Position numbers and translations under genes: made by a program. A stretch of 64,000 nucleotides of DNA from Glandiceps talaboti (Eukaryota > Hemichordata > Enteropneusta > Spengelidae). This document shows, piece after piece, positions 1 through 54,453 of this stretch; the first letter of the stretch is position 1, and every line of letters starts with the position of its first letter. The stretch is from the NCBI RefSeq assembly GCF_964340395.1, contig NC_135549.1, positions 17,965,842 to 18,029,841 on the forward strand. The letters run 5' to 3'. Under the pieces are notes generated by a model, which had not been told where the DNA came from, ran no database searches, and worked only from the letters and a program-made list of their open reading frames with translations.

Positions 1-18990
<18,990 letters not shown>

Positions 18991-20561
18991 CACATCGTGG
19001 ATGTGTAAAATTTGATAAACTCCGGCAAAAAAACAATCCGTGTGCTCGGGTACGTATGTACTCACAAGTTGGCTAAATATAATGGCGAAATTGAGACATG
19101 GGTGTGGGAAAGTTAGCACCTGGCCACGAACTTTCGACACAGCGCAAGCCAGAAACAACGAGATCAATAGAAGTAAACGAAGTTTATTTACATACAAATG
19201 TACGTCGTTAGACATTTAATTAATAATGTATATACTTTGGTGTTCTATCTTGACCTCTGACCCAAGACATATCTCGTCCGTCTGAAAACGTTCAGTTATC
19301 TTTTCTTCGAGCGCTGTTTTCATTACTCTCTTCAAGTTTTAAAAAAATGCGGCCATTTTCCATATTCAAATTAAGTTGGCGCAGTCGAGATCTTTCTTCA
19401 TTTTAGCCTGTGATAATCTTATAAATATTCATCAACGTAGTAATGACGTACGTCATTTAAAAAAATCAATAATTTTCTATATAAGTTGTATAAAAGTTAA
19501 AGTGATCTGATCTCAAGTACTAATAATAGATTAGTAATCGAACTTAGAAAAACATATTTCACAAAATATTCTATTCTATTCAGTATGATCGCCTCGTCCA
19601 ATTGGTTTGACTACAATATTTTGTTAATTATATATGGCACCTTCATGTGCTGGATGGTTATGTTGGATAGTATTGGTTCATGGTACTTAGGTGCGTATTG
19701 GAAAAAAAATCTTGTATATGGAATATGCCGTCAAAAGTGTTATCTACCCTCTAATTTCTATCTTTATATATGATGATGCCCATAGCAAATGTACGTCAAG
19801 ACTGACTGTATTAATTCTAGTGTAAAACAATACTTTCATGCTACAAGGTCATCTTTAAAAATGTTTAGACCTTGAGGAAAACTTTCACCAAATAAAAGAT
19901 TAAACTCAGCAGCGAACCCGAATTATCAATAATAAACAAAGATGAAGTGTATGTAAAGATAAAAGTAGCAAAAAAAGTTATCTATCCATTTTCTTATTTC
20001 ACTTTTAGAATAGTAAGTAACTCTATACTTTTATCACCAAAGAAGTTGTTATCATTACAAACGATATAATTACGTGGGAAATACTGATGGACTTGGCATG
20101 ATTAACTGACCATAGAGGGCGGCAGACTTGTATCCATAATGTACTACCATATGAACTGCCAATTACAGCCACTATGGAAAGAAAAGTTCATGGTTCCATT
20201 AATACATGTACTGATTACATGAACTTGTATACATACACAGACGGCACTGACACAAACGATAACAACTGTGGCTACATTCGTTGTGTGGAAAACTACCACT
20301 AGCGCATCTCTGGTCACATCTTCATTGATTGTAAAAAGGTAAAACCCAATCTGGAAATATATCCAATTTTATTTACTTTTATACGTTGCACCAATGCAAA
20401 TAATAATAACCCGCTGTAGTATAGAATATCAAGCGCATGTTTTGTTATGTTAGTTCTCTAACATACAACAGCTACTTTATCTGCGATAGTATGCTATATA
20501 TTATACCAACGTTACGGACAGTGCCTTTTAGTACATCAAGTTGAACAAACAATATGCGCGT

Positions 20562-20607
<46 letters not shown>

Positions 20608-20637
20608 GCGCGCGCGCAAACAAACACACAGACACGC

Positions 20638-20694
<57 letters not shown>

Positions 20695-22046
20695 GCAAGT
20701 AAGCAAATGCTGTTTATTATGGTGATAGGTGAATATATAATTTCAAATAACCAATGAAAAAGTAAATTAAATTATACATATAACTTCTCAAAAAGAAGAA
20801 AACAACAAATAAAATAGTAACAGTACTATTTGGCGAAATATACAAATGCTGTCTTCGAAATATGAGTCAAAACGTTCAAAGTTGCTCCTATTTCCCCTGA
20901 TTTTTCATTGATATTACTGGCGGTGGTATAATTATGTGTTACTCTCCAATAATTTTCTTAATTCAGCCGGAAAATACTTTTGACCTAAGGGTTGTCATTA
21001 CTCGTCTAGCGACCTGTAGTGATAAAGACCCCTTTAGGTCACTCGTACTTTCCTTGGCCGTACGAAGAAAAATATTGGGGAATAATAGCATCTAGTTGTC
21101 AATATATACTACTATAGGTTTTTAAATACGTGTGAAATATATTGACTAATAAAGTTAATAGTGTATAAAGCAACGACAATGTAGAATGGATGACAAATAA
21201 GGCTAGACGGTAGCTATACTAATGAATTTGAAATTCAAATGGGATAAGTGACGTCAGTCGGAACATTTTTGGCCACTGATATACAAAAAGAGAAGAAAAA
21301 ATTCTATAAAATGTAGTTGAAATATGATCACCCCCGCCATTTGTGACTTGTTGTACGTAGAATTTGCCTTAATTCAAACATAAACAGGTAAAATGCCTTT
21401 TCCTGTTATTAAAAATAGCCACTTAACACTTCAAGAGGAAACTTGATCATTGTTTAAAGACAATATATATCGACATATACACTGTAAATCATTTTGGTTT
21501 TGAGTATATTTCCTTGAACTGCAACGATTCGAGCGAGGTAAATAAATAGTACTTTTGTTTTCCCGTTGGTGCTGAGTGAAATTGATTTAACGATTTCAGT
21601 GAAAAATCCTCGGAATAACCACCCAACACAGTTCTATATGTAATGTAGTCGATCCTAGTCAAATATCAGAGTATTACTTGGCTTATATCTGCGATCATTG
21701 ATTATGCCTTGAAGGAGGACCAATAGAATGACTTCACCGCGACACTGGATTTCTGCATTCAATACAGTCGCCTCGGGAAACGTAAAGAGGATATAACTAA
21801 CTACTTTCTTCCATTGGGGACAGTGGTATCTGAGCTTTTACTACAATAGCACAGCCAGCATATAGCTTTCGAACGTTAGCTAAGCGTAAAATATAATTTT
21901 GGACGGTGTATCCTTTCTTTAATTTCAATTTTGAAAGAAACACTCGGTCAATCAACAGACGTATTCTTATTTGACAGAAATTGTATATAGTACCTGTCTA
22001 TGCACAAAATACAATAGAGCACTGGTGGAATAACATAAAACCAAGG
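18991..22046. other. Intergenic region between head-to-head genes
   Basis: About 3.06 kb separates the minus-strand start (18990) from the gene A start (22047). It holds an AC microsatellite (20566-20692). I see no third gene and no clear TATA box for gene A. Confidence 0.6.
20566..20692 (+). repeat. AC microsatellite with interruptions
   Basis: Two AC runs separated by GCGCGC and AAAC segments, in the head-to-head intergenic region. Confidence 0.9.
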
Positions 22047-34809
<12,763 letters not shown>

Positions 34810-35305
34810 CTACAATCACAGTTGTGGATATAGACTCAGTCAAATTTTACGACGTTGTTAGATATAAAAAAGATAATATAACAAAGATAATCAGAGTCAT
34901 TTCACAGCGTGTTGTTCCATGACAGTTATTTTCAAACTACGCAGCACTTTTTGTGATTTCATGTTCTTGATTCATTTTGAGCAAAATATTATCACAACAC
35001 TTCTTTCCCACAGACTGCACAATTCTTTCAAAATCTTTCAATGCTACAGCTTTTTATTTTAAATATCAACTAGTTATCCAAATAATCGTCATGTGTTGAT
35101 CCTCATTGCTTTAGTATACCGATTCCTAAGTAGGTGACCCATAGGCAATGTCCTTGTGAAATCACATTTGGATCCTTAGGTTGAAAGGGTAATAGGTTAA
35201 TGTGTTCAGTACTACAGGCTTCTCACATGCCTTGAGGAAAAGAAAGGTACACACCAGGACGGCCCACGGAATCTACCAGTTGGCTAGACTACTTTGGCTA
35301 GTATT

Positions 35306-35783
35306 CAGGGGTGCGTTCGATTATGCGCCCCCAGGGAGCTCAGACCAGGGTAACTGCCGTCACTTCGGTATCTTGGGTCGTGTAAAAATCGAAGGCATTT
35401 TATTGCATTTTGGGTACCCCAGGGAGCCTATAATTAAACCCGTCATTCACGATAAATAATTTGGTCCGTCTTTCCAAAATATTTTAGAGACAATTTGAAG
35501 TGAAAAATTATTTCCTCACTAAATATGGAATTCCTAACTTAATATGGAAATATATCCACAAATTACGGTAAAATTCTTTTGGAATTGATAACAATAACCA
35601 ATCACATTGCGTCCCCCTCTTGGGTCAAGTCAGGTCAGGTCAAGGTTGCCCCTGTTCCATGAGGAGAGTCGACTTTGGACACCCCGAGTGTGACGTCATG
35701 TAGTAATCGAACGCAACTTGGGGCCATGGGGCAACTTTAGGTGCCTCGAGGCACCCAGGGTTGCCTTATCGAACGCACCCCTG
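35306..35783. mobile_element. MITE-like element with CAGGGGTGCG termini (478 bp)
   Basis: The left end CAGGGGTGCGTTCGAT is the exact reverse complement of the right end ATCGAACGCACCCCTG (16 bp). Imperfect similarity continues inward (GC-rich CCC.GGG segments). CAGGG-type ends recall hAT elements, but I see no matching 8-bp flanking duplication. GC content is clearly above the surroundings. It lies between gene A and the duplication boundary. Confidence 0.6.
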
Positions 35784-35881
35784 GGGGCGTGGGTTTGAAA
35801 CCTACACGTGTCAATTTTCTTTCGTCAATTTAATTTAATGTGTACATATTTGGGTGAGGTTTCATCTGTTTAGAGTTATTT

Positions 35882-35883
<2 letters not shown>

Positions 35884-35931
<48 letters not shown>

Positions 35932-35941
35932 TTAGATTTCA

Positions 35942-35977
<36 letters not shown>

Positions 35978-36010
35978 AACAAACAAACACACAAATACAC
36001 ACACATATAT
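35884..36010. repeat. AT and AC arrays, block 1 start
   Basis: TA units, then AC/AAAC units, just inside the block 1 boundary. Confidence 0.9.
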
Positions 36011-39000
36011 ATGATGTAGATTTCACTTGTTCACATTTATAGATTTTCCATCTCTCTGAGTCGCTAGAATTCTGTTTATTTTATAATAATACCACCTAGA
36101 GACGTTGTCATTTACAAGGTTATTGTCAAACGACAACCAATCTTCAATCGATCACTTCCCTGAAAAATGATTAAAATGACTGTTACTTTCATTAAAACGT
36201 TTCTTTGTTTACATAATATTTTACACTTTGTATTTACAATTTCCTTTAGGTTCAAGTACGTTTTGTGACAAATCAAACTATAAACGATGTTGAATAGGAC
36301 GATCAATATTTTACACTAGTGCTATTATGTTGTGATTTTAATAACACATCATTTATGTCACCATATCGGCTTTGTTTTGAATAAACTTACTATTTTAAGC
36401 CATGTGTTATTCCATTTATTACTATTTTAACTTCTTTTCATTTGTTGTATTTTTTTTTAATATTGCAAAATGAAGTAGGTGCTACTGTAAATGAACACAG
36501 TTTGAGCGTTTAAGCATAGAGACATTTTTTTTCGAATTAAGTAAAAATCTAACTGCAGTTAATGTCAGAATAAACTAGCGAAGGCTAAATACTACACCAG
36601 CGCAAGAAAGGACCGTTATTTCTACAACGAAAAGTGTGTTTGATTTTATTATGATTGCAAAATTGATGCCGACATCATGATGTTAATAAACAACATCCTT
36701 TAATTTTTGAGTTACTTGTGTATCTCGTACGATATTAAAGTTATGTACTGTTAGTGACCACCTCTTGGTATACTAAATACTTTGCCAAAGCATTTGATGG
36801 TATACTAGAATTAATGAAATTGTCCTTAGACACGAAAGGACAATCACATCTAATGGATATGTTAAAATAGCTGTGTTGATGCGATGTCAGAATATTGATA
36901 ACTTTGTTCCACAAATATGGAATACCTAAATCAGACTCAAGTTTTTATGTAGTGTAATTTGCAATATTGTGATGTTTCCAAGAGTTAAAAGCAAACTCCA
37001 CTCTGAAGATTCCGGTTTGGGGTTGAAGTGCGTTACTATTTCAGAGGAGGGTTATATTAGTTTCAACAGGTTCAGACAGGCACAAAGTACAACTTGAATG
37101 GGCCAAACATCCCTCAAATACATTATATTATCACCAACATCTTACCACACTAGCTGTTCCCCGTCACGCGTGCGCCCGTGAGACTCGCTCGTCTCCTCAC
37201 ATCATAACTAGCAAGTGATCCAGTGCATGGTTGTCAGTAGCGATTTGAATGATATATAAGGCAAGATGACAGTAGTGGGATGTATCAGTGGTGAGATGCC
37301 AAAATCTCAGAATAACACAAACTTGATAATAAAATGAGTCAAAGTAAAATGATACTCTTCCCTTCGCTTCTATATGCAACAAGGATAGATTAAATGTATG
37401 CCTGTCCTAGTTTACTCGGAACTATTCTCGTCGCTGTCTCAAGTTCCAACTTTACTGGCGATTCTGCATCAACTGATGTTAATGAATACATGATTGAAAA
37501 GAATGCCATGCCTAAGACATCATTGAACTGAACACAACCTAAATTTCGATGGGATAAGGTGATCATGGAATTAGATTGTACACAGTTTGAAGTAACCCAA
37601 TCGATTATACCAATACAAGGCAAAGTAAGCCGAAGTCATTAATTGCACGTTATACTACTTTAAAGGCCCTACCTCGGGCAGTAGTCAACTTCAAAATGTG
37701 TACTCACATATATCTATTTTATTATCCAACTACATAACGATTTTATTATCCAAGGCTTTTTGAAATAAAATAAATTATAACGATTTTTAGGAGTATTGCA
37801 TAAATATGTTTAGTGTATAGTAGCTAGCAACACTGTCCACACACCCATTCTACGTTTGGCATTGTGTTTTGGTAATGATGTTTTCTGTTCGCATTTACCC
37901 GGCGCGAGATCCATACTCGATTAAACAAGAGTGGATTATGCAAATAGTAACGAATAATTAAAAGCTGCCACCGCCACCTAGTGCCTCGGGATGAACGGAG
38001 AATTTGTTTGAAATACATGCTTGTCATCAAAGAGATGTTACTTCGATTTCGACCTGGTTAGACATTTCATTCCGATGAGCACCGGTAGTGTTGTCATGGT
38101 GGTGCGTTGTAAAGTAAGTTCAAATATTGTGGGGGTTTTTAAATTGTGTGTTCTGCCCCTGTTATTATACATTTAAGTTTCCAATATCAACAAGTCTGAT
38201 TGTGGCAAATTCACTGGAAATCTATAATTCCCGATACACTTAGAAATGAGTGATTTTGAAGTTTCAAATATTTTATTATCATCTCATAAGTAATGTTGCA
38301 AAACCTTTATTGAGCTCTGTATAAGTCCAGGTTACCATGATACGTAATGCTTACCATACATCGTTACAAAAACTCTCTTGATCTATACCTTATAATCTTA
38401 TAGAAGTCATTTAACTTTTATTAAAGTAAATACACGTCCCAGAAGTCATGTCGAGACAGGATTTTAAAATAAGAATAGCCAATAGCGTTAGAATCGCAGT
38501 ATAGTTCGAGTTTGGCCTCCATCTATGTAAATTCTAGCTCCAAACAGGTTCAAATGTAGTTCAAATTGAAATCTGGTGTGACTTCCAGGTTTTTGTTAGA
38601 TTTTATTCAGTCATTGTCATAATGATACATCTCAGTATCTACTATTAGCTGATAACCTACAACAATGATTATTTGAAAATGATCGGGGGAATGATTACGT
38701 CTGTGCGCATGAGCAAAATGTTACTATTTGACGCCAAATACATCATCAAATGTTATAACTAGTTTAACCCAAAAGAGGTGAGAAATCGCCTTGAAACAAC
38801 AGTAATCATCCTAGGCACCACAGTCTTTGTGTTGGACAGGCAGTAGTGGAATGAGATGTTCCTTCAGACACTTGTCCCAGTTAAGTTATTCACTCTTTCC
38901 AAATTCCCTTTATATTTCCAGAGGCTGAATTGAAGAAACTGTGAATTAAAAAAAAAATGTGTGTGTGTGTGTGTGTGTCTGTGTCTGTGTCTGTAATGTA

Positions 39001-39679
39001 ATATATAGTGCGTTAGCCAATGTCAATTTGCATTTCTCTTCAAGTAGAGATACATAAAAGTTGACTTGGGAAGTTATCTAAAGCACATTGTCAAAGACCC
39101 AGCATTAAGTAAGGAATAGAAAACTAAGTTTGATTTCTGTAAAGAAATCATTTTGTGTTTTATCCAGATACTGTAAAAACCTGCTATGGCTAACGTTTTT
39201 TTACTCCAACAAAAATCTTTTAAATACAAAAAAAAAAGAAACAAAAAAAGAAACAAAACTTATTTGTTAATTGAAAATCTAAGATAAATCATAGACCCTG
39301 CAGTGGAGGGTCTATTGGATAAATACACTGTATTATCGCTTTTATTTTACTTAATATCACAGTTATGAGGTTATTTTAATGAACAATTATAAGTAGTTCT
39401 ATTTTCAGATGCTAAACAAAGGAAAAGTTTAATGTATAAATCAATAAACATTTGTCAATCTAGTCAATTTTATTTGGTTTCATTATAGGCATTGATCAAA
39501 CTTATGAATATGTAGAGAACAAGACTGTAGATTTTGATTTTTACCATTATAGTTAATAGATTGATATATATCGAAAACTTAGAAGCTATAGATGTAGAAG
39601 CTATAAATGGCTATCGATCAGTATTATCATCTTTATCTAACCTGCGTGTGCTTTCTATTTTTATGTTTGATACCTGAAG
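36010..39679. other. Non-coding segment of duplication block 1
   Basis: No exon of the pentraxin gene was found here. The sequence is about 95% conserved in block 2 (54,460-58,175), but open frames on either strand carry replacements and breaks typical of non-coding DNA. It contains a TG tract at about 38960-38996. Confidence 0.55.
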
Positions 39680-39997
39680 CAAATCGACGTCGTGCTATCA
39701 CAGAAGACAATCTGGAATATGTCTTGAATGGTCAGGTAAGGTAACATAGTCGTATACTTTTTATTAGCTAAATTCCCCAAATTCTTATTATAGTACATTA
39801 TTAAGAAACTTCTCGTTCAATTAATACAACCATGATTCTTACTACAATGTTTGCTGGTTTGTATATTGCAGTCATTTCAGCAGTAAATATCGTCATCACC
39901 GACACTTCTAATGGTACATTATACCGGGTACAATGCCAGAAACCAGACTATATTATGAGCAAGGTCATACGTACTTCCACCAACACAACAGTTAAAG
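39680..39997 (+). pseudogene. Orphan copies of pentraxin-gene exons 11 and 12 (block 1)
   Basis: 39680-39735 (56 nt) is an exon-11 homologue: in phase 2 it reads KSTSCYHRRQSGICLEWSG, like KTMSCYKRRMVQTTQEWSG of gene A. 39872-39997 (126 nt) is an exon-12 homologue: VISAVNIVITDTSNGTLYRV. Both keep their splice sites and open frames, but no exons 2-10 were found upstream in the block. An ATG at 39832 reads straight through the acceptor to give a leader-like MILTTMFAGLYIAVISA. This is either a gene relic or a small gene with its own start. Confidence 0.6.
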
Positions 39998-40041
39998 GTA
40001 CATATTTTTCCGTCGTATTTCATCTAAATTATTACTGGTAG

Positions 40042-40233
40042 AACAATGAAAATTCAATTACAAATGTCGGACAGCCTTCTGATCTTAAAGCACAGATGCC
40101 CATATTAGAGAAGCGATATGTTTATTACCAAGATTATATTGATATGACAGGAAAGGAGGCATATTTTGCTTGGCACAATAATTATCTTGGCCAAAACCTT
40201 CCAACTGTACCTCAAAGCGAAGCTACATTCTGA
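40042..40233 (+). other. Conserved open frame of unknown nature, block 1
   Basis: Sixty-three sense codons and a stop, with no upstream ATG, reading GQPSDLKAQMPILEKRYVYY, then DMTGKEAYFAWHNNYLGQNL. It is preceded by a TAG and has an AG before the ATG codon at TTAAAGCACAG. I do not recognise a family. The frame is intact in block 2. Confidence 0.35.
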
Positions 40234-40728
40234 GAATGCAATCTCGGAACTCTCAAAACACGTGTAGAGATTACCATTTATTTGTGCGTATGAAATATAC
40301 AAATAGCAGAAAACCAAAATACACCCTCTTATATTATACATTCCATCGACACTTAAGGGCTTCTATTATGAAGTTGACAGGTGTCTAGCAAACAAGAACC
40401 CCAAAACAATGAATACTATTGATGAACTATTGATGATGGATGCTATGTATAGAATCTCACAACCTTAAATAGACTAAGTATGGTTTATTCTTAGAGGTAC
40501 AAATGCAACTCTCTTGGGATTAAGTAACCAGTCCTTCATCAAACTGTGTTGCGACGAAAACACATAACAAGTCAAACAATTAGTGATTGTTACCTTCCAG
40601 AAGTAAACTTCAGATTCATTCCATTATTTTTTCAAGCGCAAAATAAAAATATTTTGAGTTAAATTTCTTCTTTTTTATGAATTGAGTGTTTGTGTTTCTC
40701 ATTAGAGAGATCGACAGATTCTTAGTTA

Positions 40729-40770
40729 CAGACAGACGGACGGACGGACGGACGGACGGACGGACGGACG

Positions 40771-40846
<76 letters not shown>

Positions 40847-40870
40847 TACATACATACATACATACATACA

Positions 40871-40900
<30 letters not shown>
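40729..40900 (+). repeat. CGGA/CAGA/CATA compound array, block 1
   Basis: Three tetranucleotides in series. The paralogous site in block 2 (59907-60294) is about twice as long and differently composed. Confidence 0.9.
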
Positions 40901-40902
<2 letters not shown>

Positions 40903-41400
40903 CAATGTTTATCCAAGCAAGTCTGAAAGTTTCATGTGTTGTATGGTTTCCATGGAGAGCAATTCTACAATATCAATAGATGAAGAGGGTGAATATATGT
41001 TTGATAGGAAAATCAACGAATCCTTTAAAACACTTCAATCAATATTTTTAGGACACGACTGGTTGACTATGCTTTCAGGAACAAAAGGAACATAAGGAAA
41101 TTGGACTGTGCCAATAAATTTACAAGATGTTTGAATATTTGTATTTGAATGTAGTCTTTGTCACGTGGCCCACTTAAGGATAGATATATGAAACAATCTT
41201 CTTCCAATCTCCGCTCACATAGCAAATATATATTTCTATACCCTGTTCTAACTTACAAACCTTTGTGTGGGCTTCGTAGAGGAGTTCCGTTTCCTTTGGC
41301 AAAGTAATAACATACCTCATTGTGTTTCGTGTGTACTGACACTTGTTTACACAGTTATTGCTTTTTATATGCCCCCACCGAACCCACTATGCATAACGAA

Positions 41401-41633
41401 TGAAAGGAACATCCATGTGTACTTGGCACTTTGTCACCTTGGAATAGACATAGTGTACTGAAAGACACGTCCATGTGTACTTGGCACTTTATCACCTTGG
41501 AATAGACATAGTGTACTGAAGACACGTCCATGTGTACTTACATAGTGTCACCTTGGAATAGACAAAGTGTACTGTAAGACACGTCCATGTGTACTTTACA
41601 TAGTGTCACCTTGGAATAGACATAGTGTACTGT
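41401..41633. repeat. Minisatellite, four units of 57-60 bp
   Basis: The unit contains ACGTCCATGTGTACTT, GTCACCTTGGAATAGACA and TAGTGTACTG. Four imperfect units are present here; the paralogous site in block 2 (about 60,775-60,872) keeps fewer than two. Confidence 0.85.
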
Positions 41634-42088
41634 ACCATACTCTTGACAAGGTCACACTTTCTCTTTGCTGTCCAAGGATCGTCATTTATACCCTATCCGT
41701 CCCATCAGCCAGTCAGTAAAATAATGTCGCAGTAAAATGTAAGTACTTTTAAAATTTCAGTTGTCTATTTCAATACAAATGACATATTTTCGTTTAAAAA
41801 TAAACGCTGATTTTCGATGAAGAGCTTATTTCGATATACTGTATAATGAACGATTTTGGAGCATCTATATGATTCGTTAAACCATTTGCCCATTCGTACA
41901 TCAACCGGTGAATGTAAATTAGGAATCTTAGAAGGCAATATGGAGATATTGTTAAAATTGCTATCTGAAGTACAAAACTGGAGTTTCCAACCGTTTTCGT
42001 ACTCATGCAGTCATATATAAATGTCATTGCCAATGGTGAACTTTATTAAGTATTTATACGTATAGATGTTGATAGATTAACTAGCTAA

Positions 42089-42100
42089 TATATATGAAAG
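42089..42100 (+). promoter_or_regulatory. TATA-like element of gene B
   Basis: TATATATGAAAG at the site paralogous to the gene C TATA box, with the same downstream GGTGTTTTCGGAGTC context; 225 bp before ATG 42314. It departs from the consensus more than the gene C version. Confidence 0.5.
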
Positions 42101-42313
42101 GGTGTTTTCGGAGTCGACATTATCATTTTCTTTACGATGATGTGGCAAATGTTTAGCTAATACCATGTAGATATTTTTATCGTTTACTGTTTGGGTAGCC
42201 CATTTGGTATTACACTTTTACGTGTTCTTGTTTTACGCAATGTCTTATCATTCGAATAAATGGCAAATTTTCTCATCAGATCCAAAATATCATCGTATGA
42301 AGATATTCCAAAG

Positions 42314-52684
<10,371 letters not shown>

Positions 52685-52971
52685 CTCTACTGTCACTACG
52701 TAATCGTGGTATTACGGAAGAAGTCAATTCTATATTCGTAGTAGTTGTTTTGATTTTTTTCGATGGGGAATGACATACATTTTTGTGTCACTTCGTCTAA
52801 GACCATCCAAAATTGCACTTAAAATTGTATTATGTCGCTTGCAAAACGTGACTGAACTATAAAATCATGACACAAGAGGGCGCACTTCTCAAAGATTTGT
52901 TTAACAATAGATCGAACATCTTTCTACACTTAAAAACAACGATCATATCTTCACCATAAGCGTGCATTTTG

Positions 52972-52977
52972 AATAAA
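52972..52977 (+). terminator. Polyadenylation signal of gene B
   Basis: AATAAA 288 nt after the gene B stop; it is followed by an A-rich run. Polyadenylation about 15-25 nt downstream is expected. Confidence 0.5.
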
Positions 52978-53438
52978 TGGTAAAAAAATATATTTAGTAT
53001 TGTGATAATATGAAATGTAATGTTCATTCAAATAGTGTTTGTTTTGTTTGTTTGATTGAAAAAACTCACAATTGTGATGTATTTGTTGATGACACTGGCC
53101 ATCGCAATTAATACAATATTGTTGTGATGTTTAGTACAAAATAAGTCTCTAAAACATATAATTACAGGGTCACCTCTATGACATAGATAAAGAATGCATG
53201 ATCAAACGCGTGTGATAAATGATTGGTTGAATGGCAAATAACTCTGGTTTTGAATAACCAAAGGATATAAAACAGGTCGTGACAAAACGATAATTATTTG
53301 ACCTTTAGTACATATTCAGTATTCTTTATTGTTAGATGTGTGTACGTGTGAAGGGAGCAGCTGATTTTCACTAATATTCACAAAACACGTACAAAAAATA
53401 CCTCCACTAGAGATTTTAAAAAAAGCCATTTCATTACA

Positions 53439-53440
<2 letters not shown>

Positions 53441-53527
<87 letters not shown>
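53441..53527. repeat. TA microsatellite
   Basis: About 43 TA units in the 3' flank of gene B. Confidence 0.9.
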
Positions 53528-53531
<4 letters not shown>

Positions 53532-54336
53532 TGTAACTTTTAATCTCGACACAGTTGAAAGTATTTTGATACCTATGACCTTATTATTCATGCCTTTCCG
53601 TTTGGGGCGTAGGCGTTGTATGCTACATGTCCTACTGATCTCACTTGCTATATTCATTGTTTGGATTTCTTGACTTGTATCTTGAAGATTAAAAACGGAT
53701 TTTACCCTTGTTGGAAACGTTCAGCCTGTTGCAACATAAGTATGAACGGTTTGATATACGTACGCGTCAATTGATAGTCATTTCGACGTCATCGAAAACT
53801 GTAGATTGGTCAAAGTCTGATGACTTCGTGTATTTATAGATTGATCGGGTGATCTTTGATGCATATAAATTCGTGCCTAATTTTCCCAGTTTGTACATTT
53901 TTAATGTAATTCAAATGTATTTGGTCGAAACTGTCCTTACTTTTCCATACATTATTTTTTATACTTTATTTACCGGTACAACTGATGTATGAATAAATTG
54001 GTGAGCCCTATTGTGTATATCTGCAAATATAGGAATATAGAGGGTGTAGATGGAGCACTTCGCTGTTAATTAAAGTTGGTTTTTAAATTAAATCAATACA
54101 TTTTTCAATTCATTTTTAATTACATCTTGAATCACAAGGACAGTTTGTGAATAGGGAAACGCGTTACAACTGACCATGGCAAATTATTACTGAAAATTAG
54201 CATAGCACGTAATTAGCAGCCCTATCAATGGCACTACTTTTGCTTTAGAGAGAGAATGCATGTTTCCAAATCACTCAGCACCTTCAATTATTGAAATGTA
54301 TAGTTATTTGGTATATATATGTGTGTAATTTAGATT

Positions 54337-54356
54337 TCACACACACACACACACAC

Positions 54357-54450
<94 letters not shown>
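54337..54450. repeat. AC-AT compound microsatellite, block 2 start
   Basis: Lies just inside the duplication junction; the paralogous tract in block 1 is 35884-36010. Confidence 0.9.

Positions 54451-54453
<3 letters not shown>

Larger units (their letters stand above)
52685..54299. other. Gene B 3' flank up to the duplication junction
   Basis: Contains the AATAAA at 52972 and a TA tract at 53441-53526. No coding exon is seen. Confidence 0.5.

Noticed and set aside
35202-35459. 85-codon plus-strand frame
   Set aside because: It overlaps the CAGGGG-ended element and lacks any homology or splice context.
37390-37623. 77-codon minus-strand frame in block 1
   Set aside because: The block 2 counterpart (about 55,935-56,165) has frame-changing differences.
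41794-42033. Minus-strand frame of 79 codons, open also at 61004-61267
   Set aside because: Differences between the two copies are almost all replacements, so conservation reflects recent duplication, not coding constraint.
42260-42313. Earlier ATG for gene B
   Set aside because: The paralogous position in gene C lacks the ATG, while ATG 42314 is conserved.
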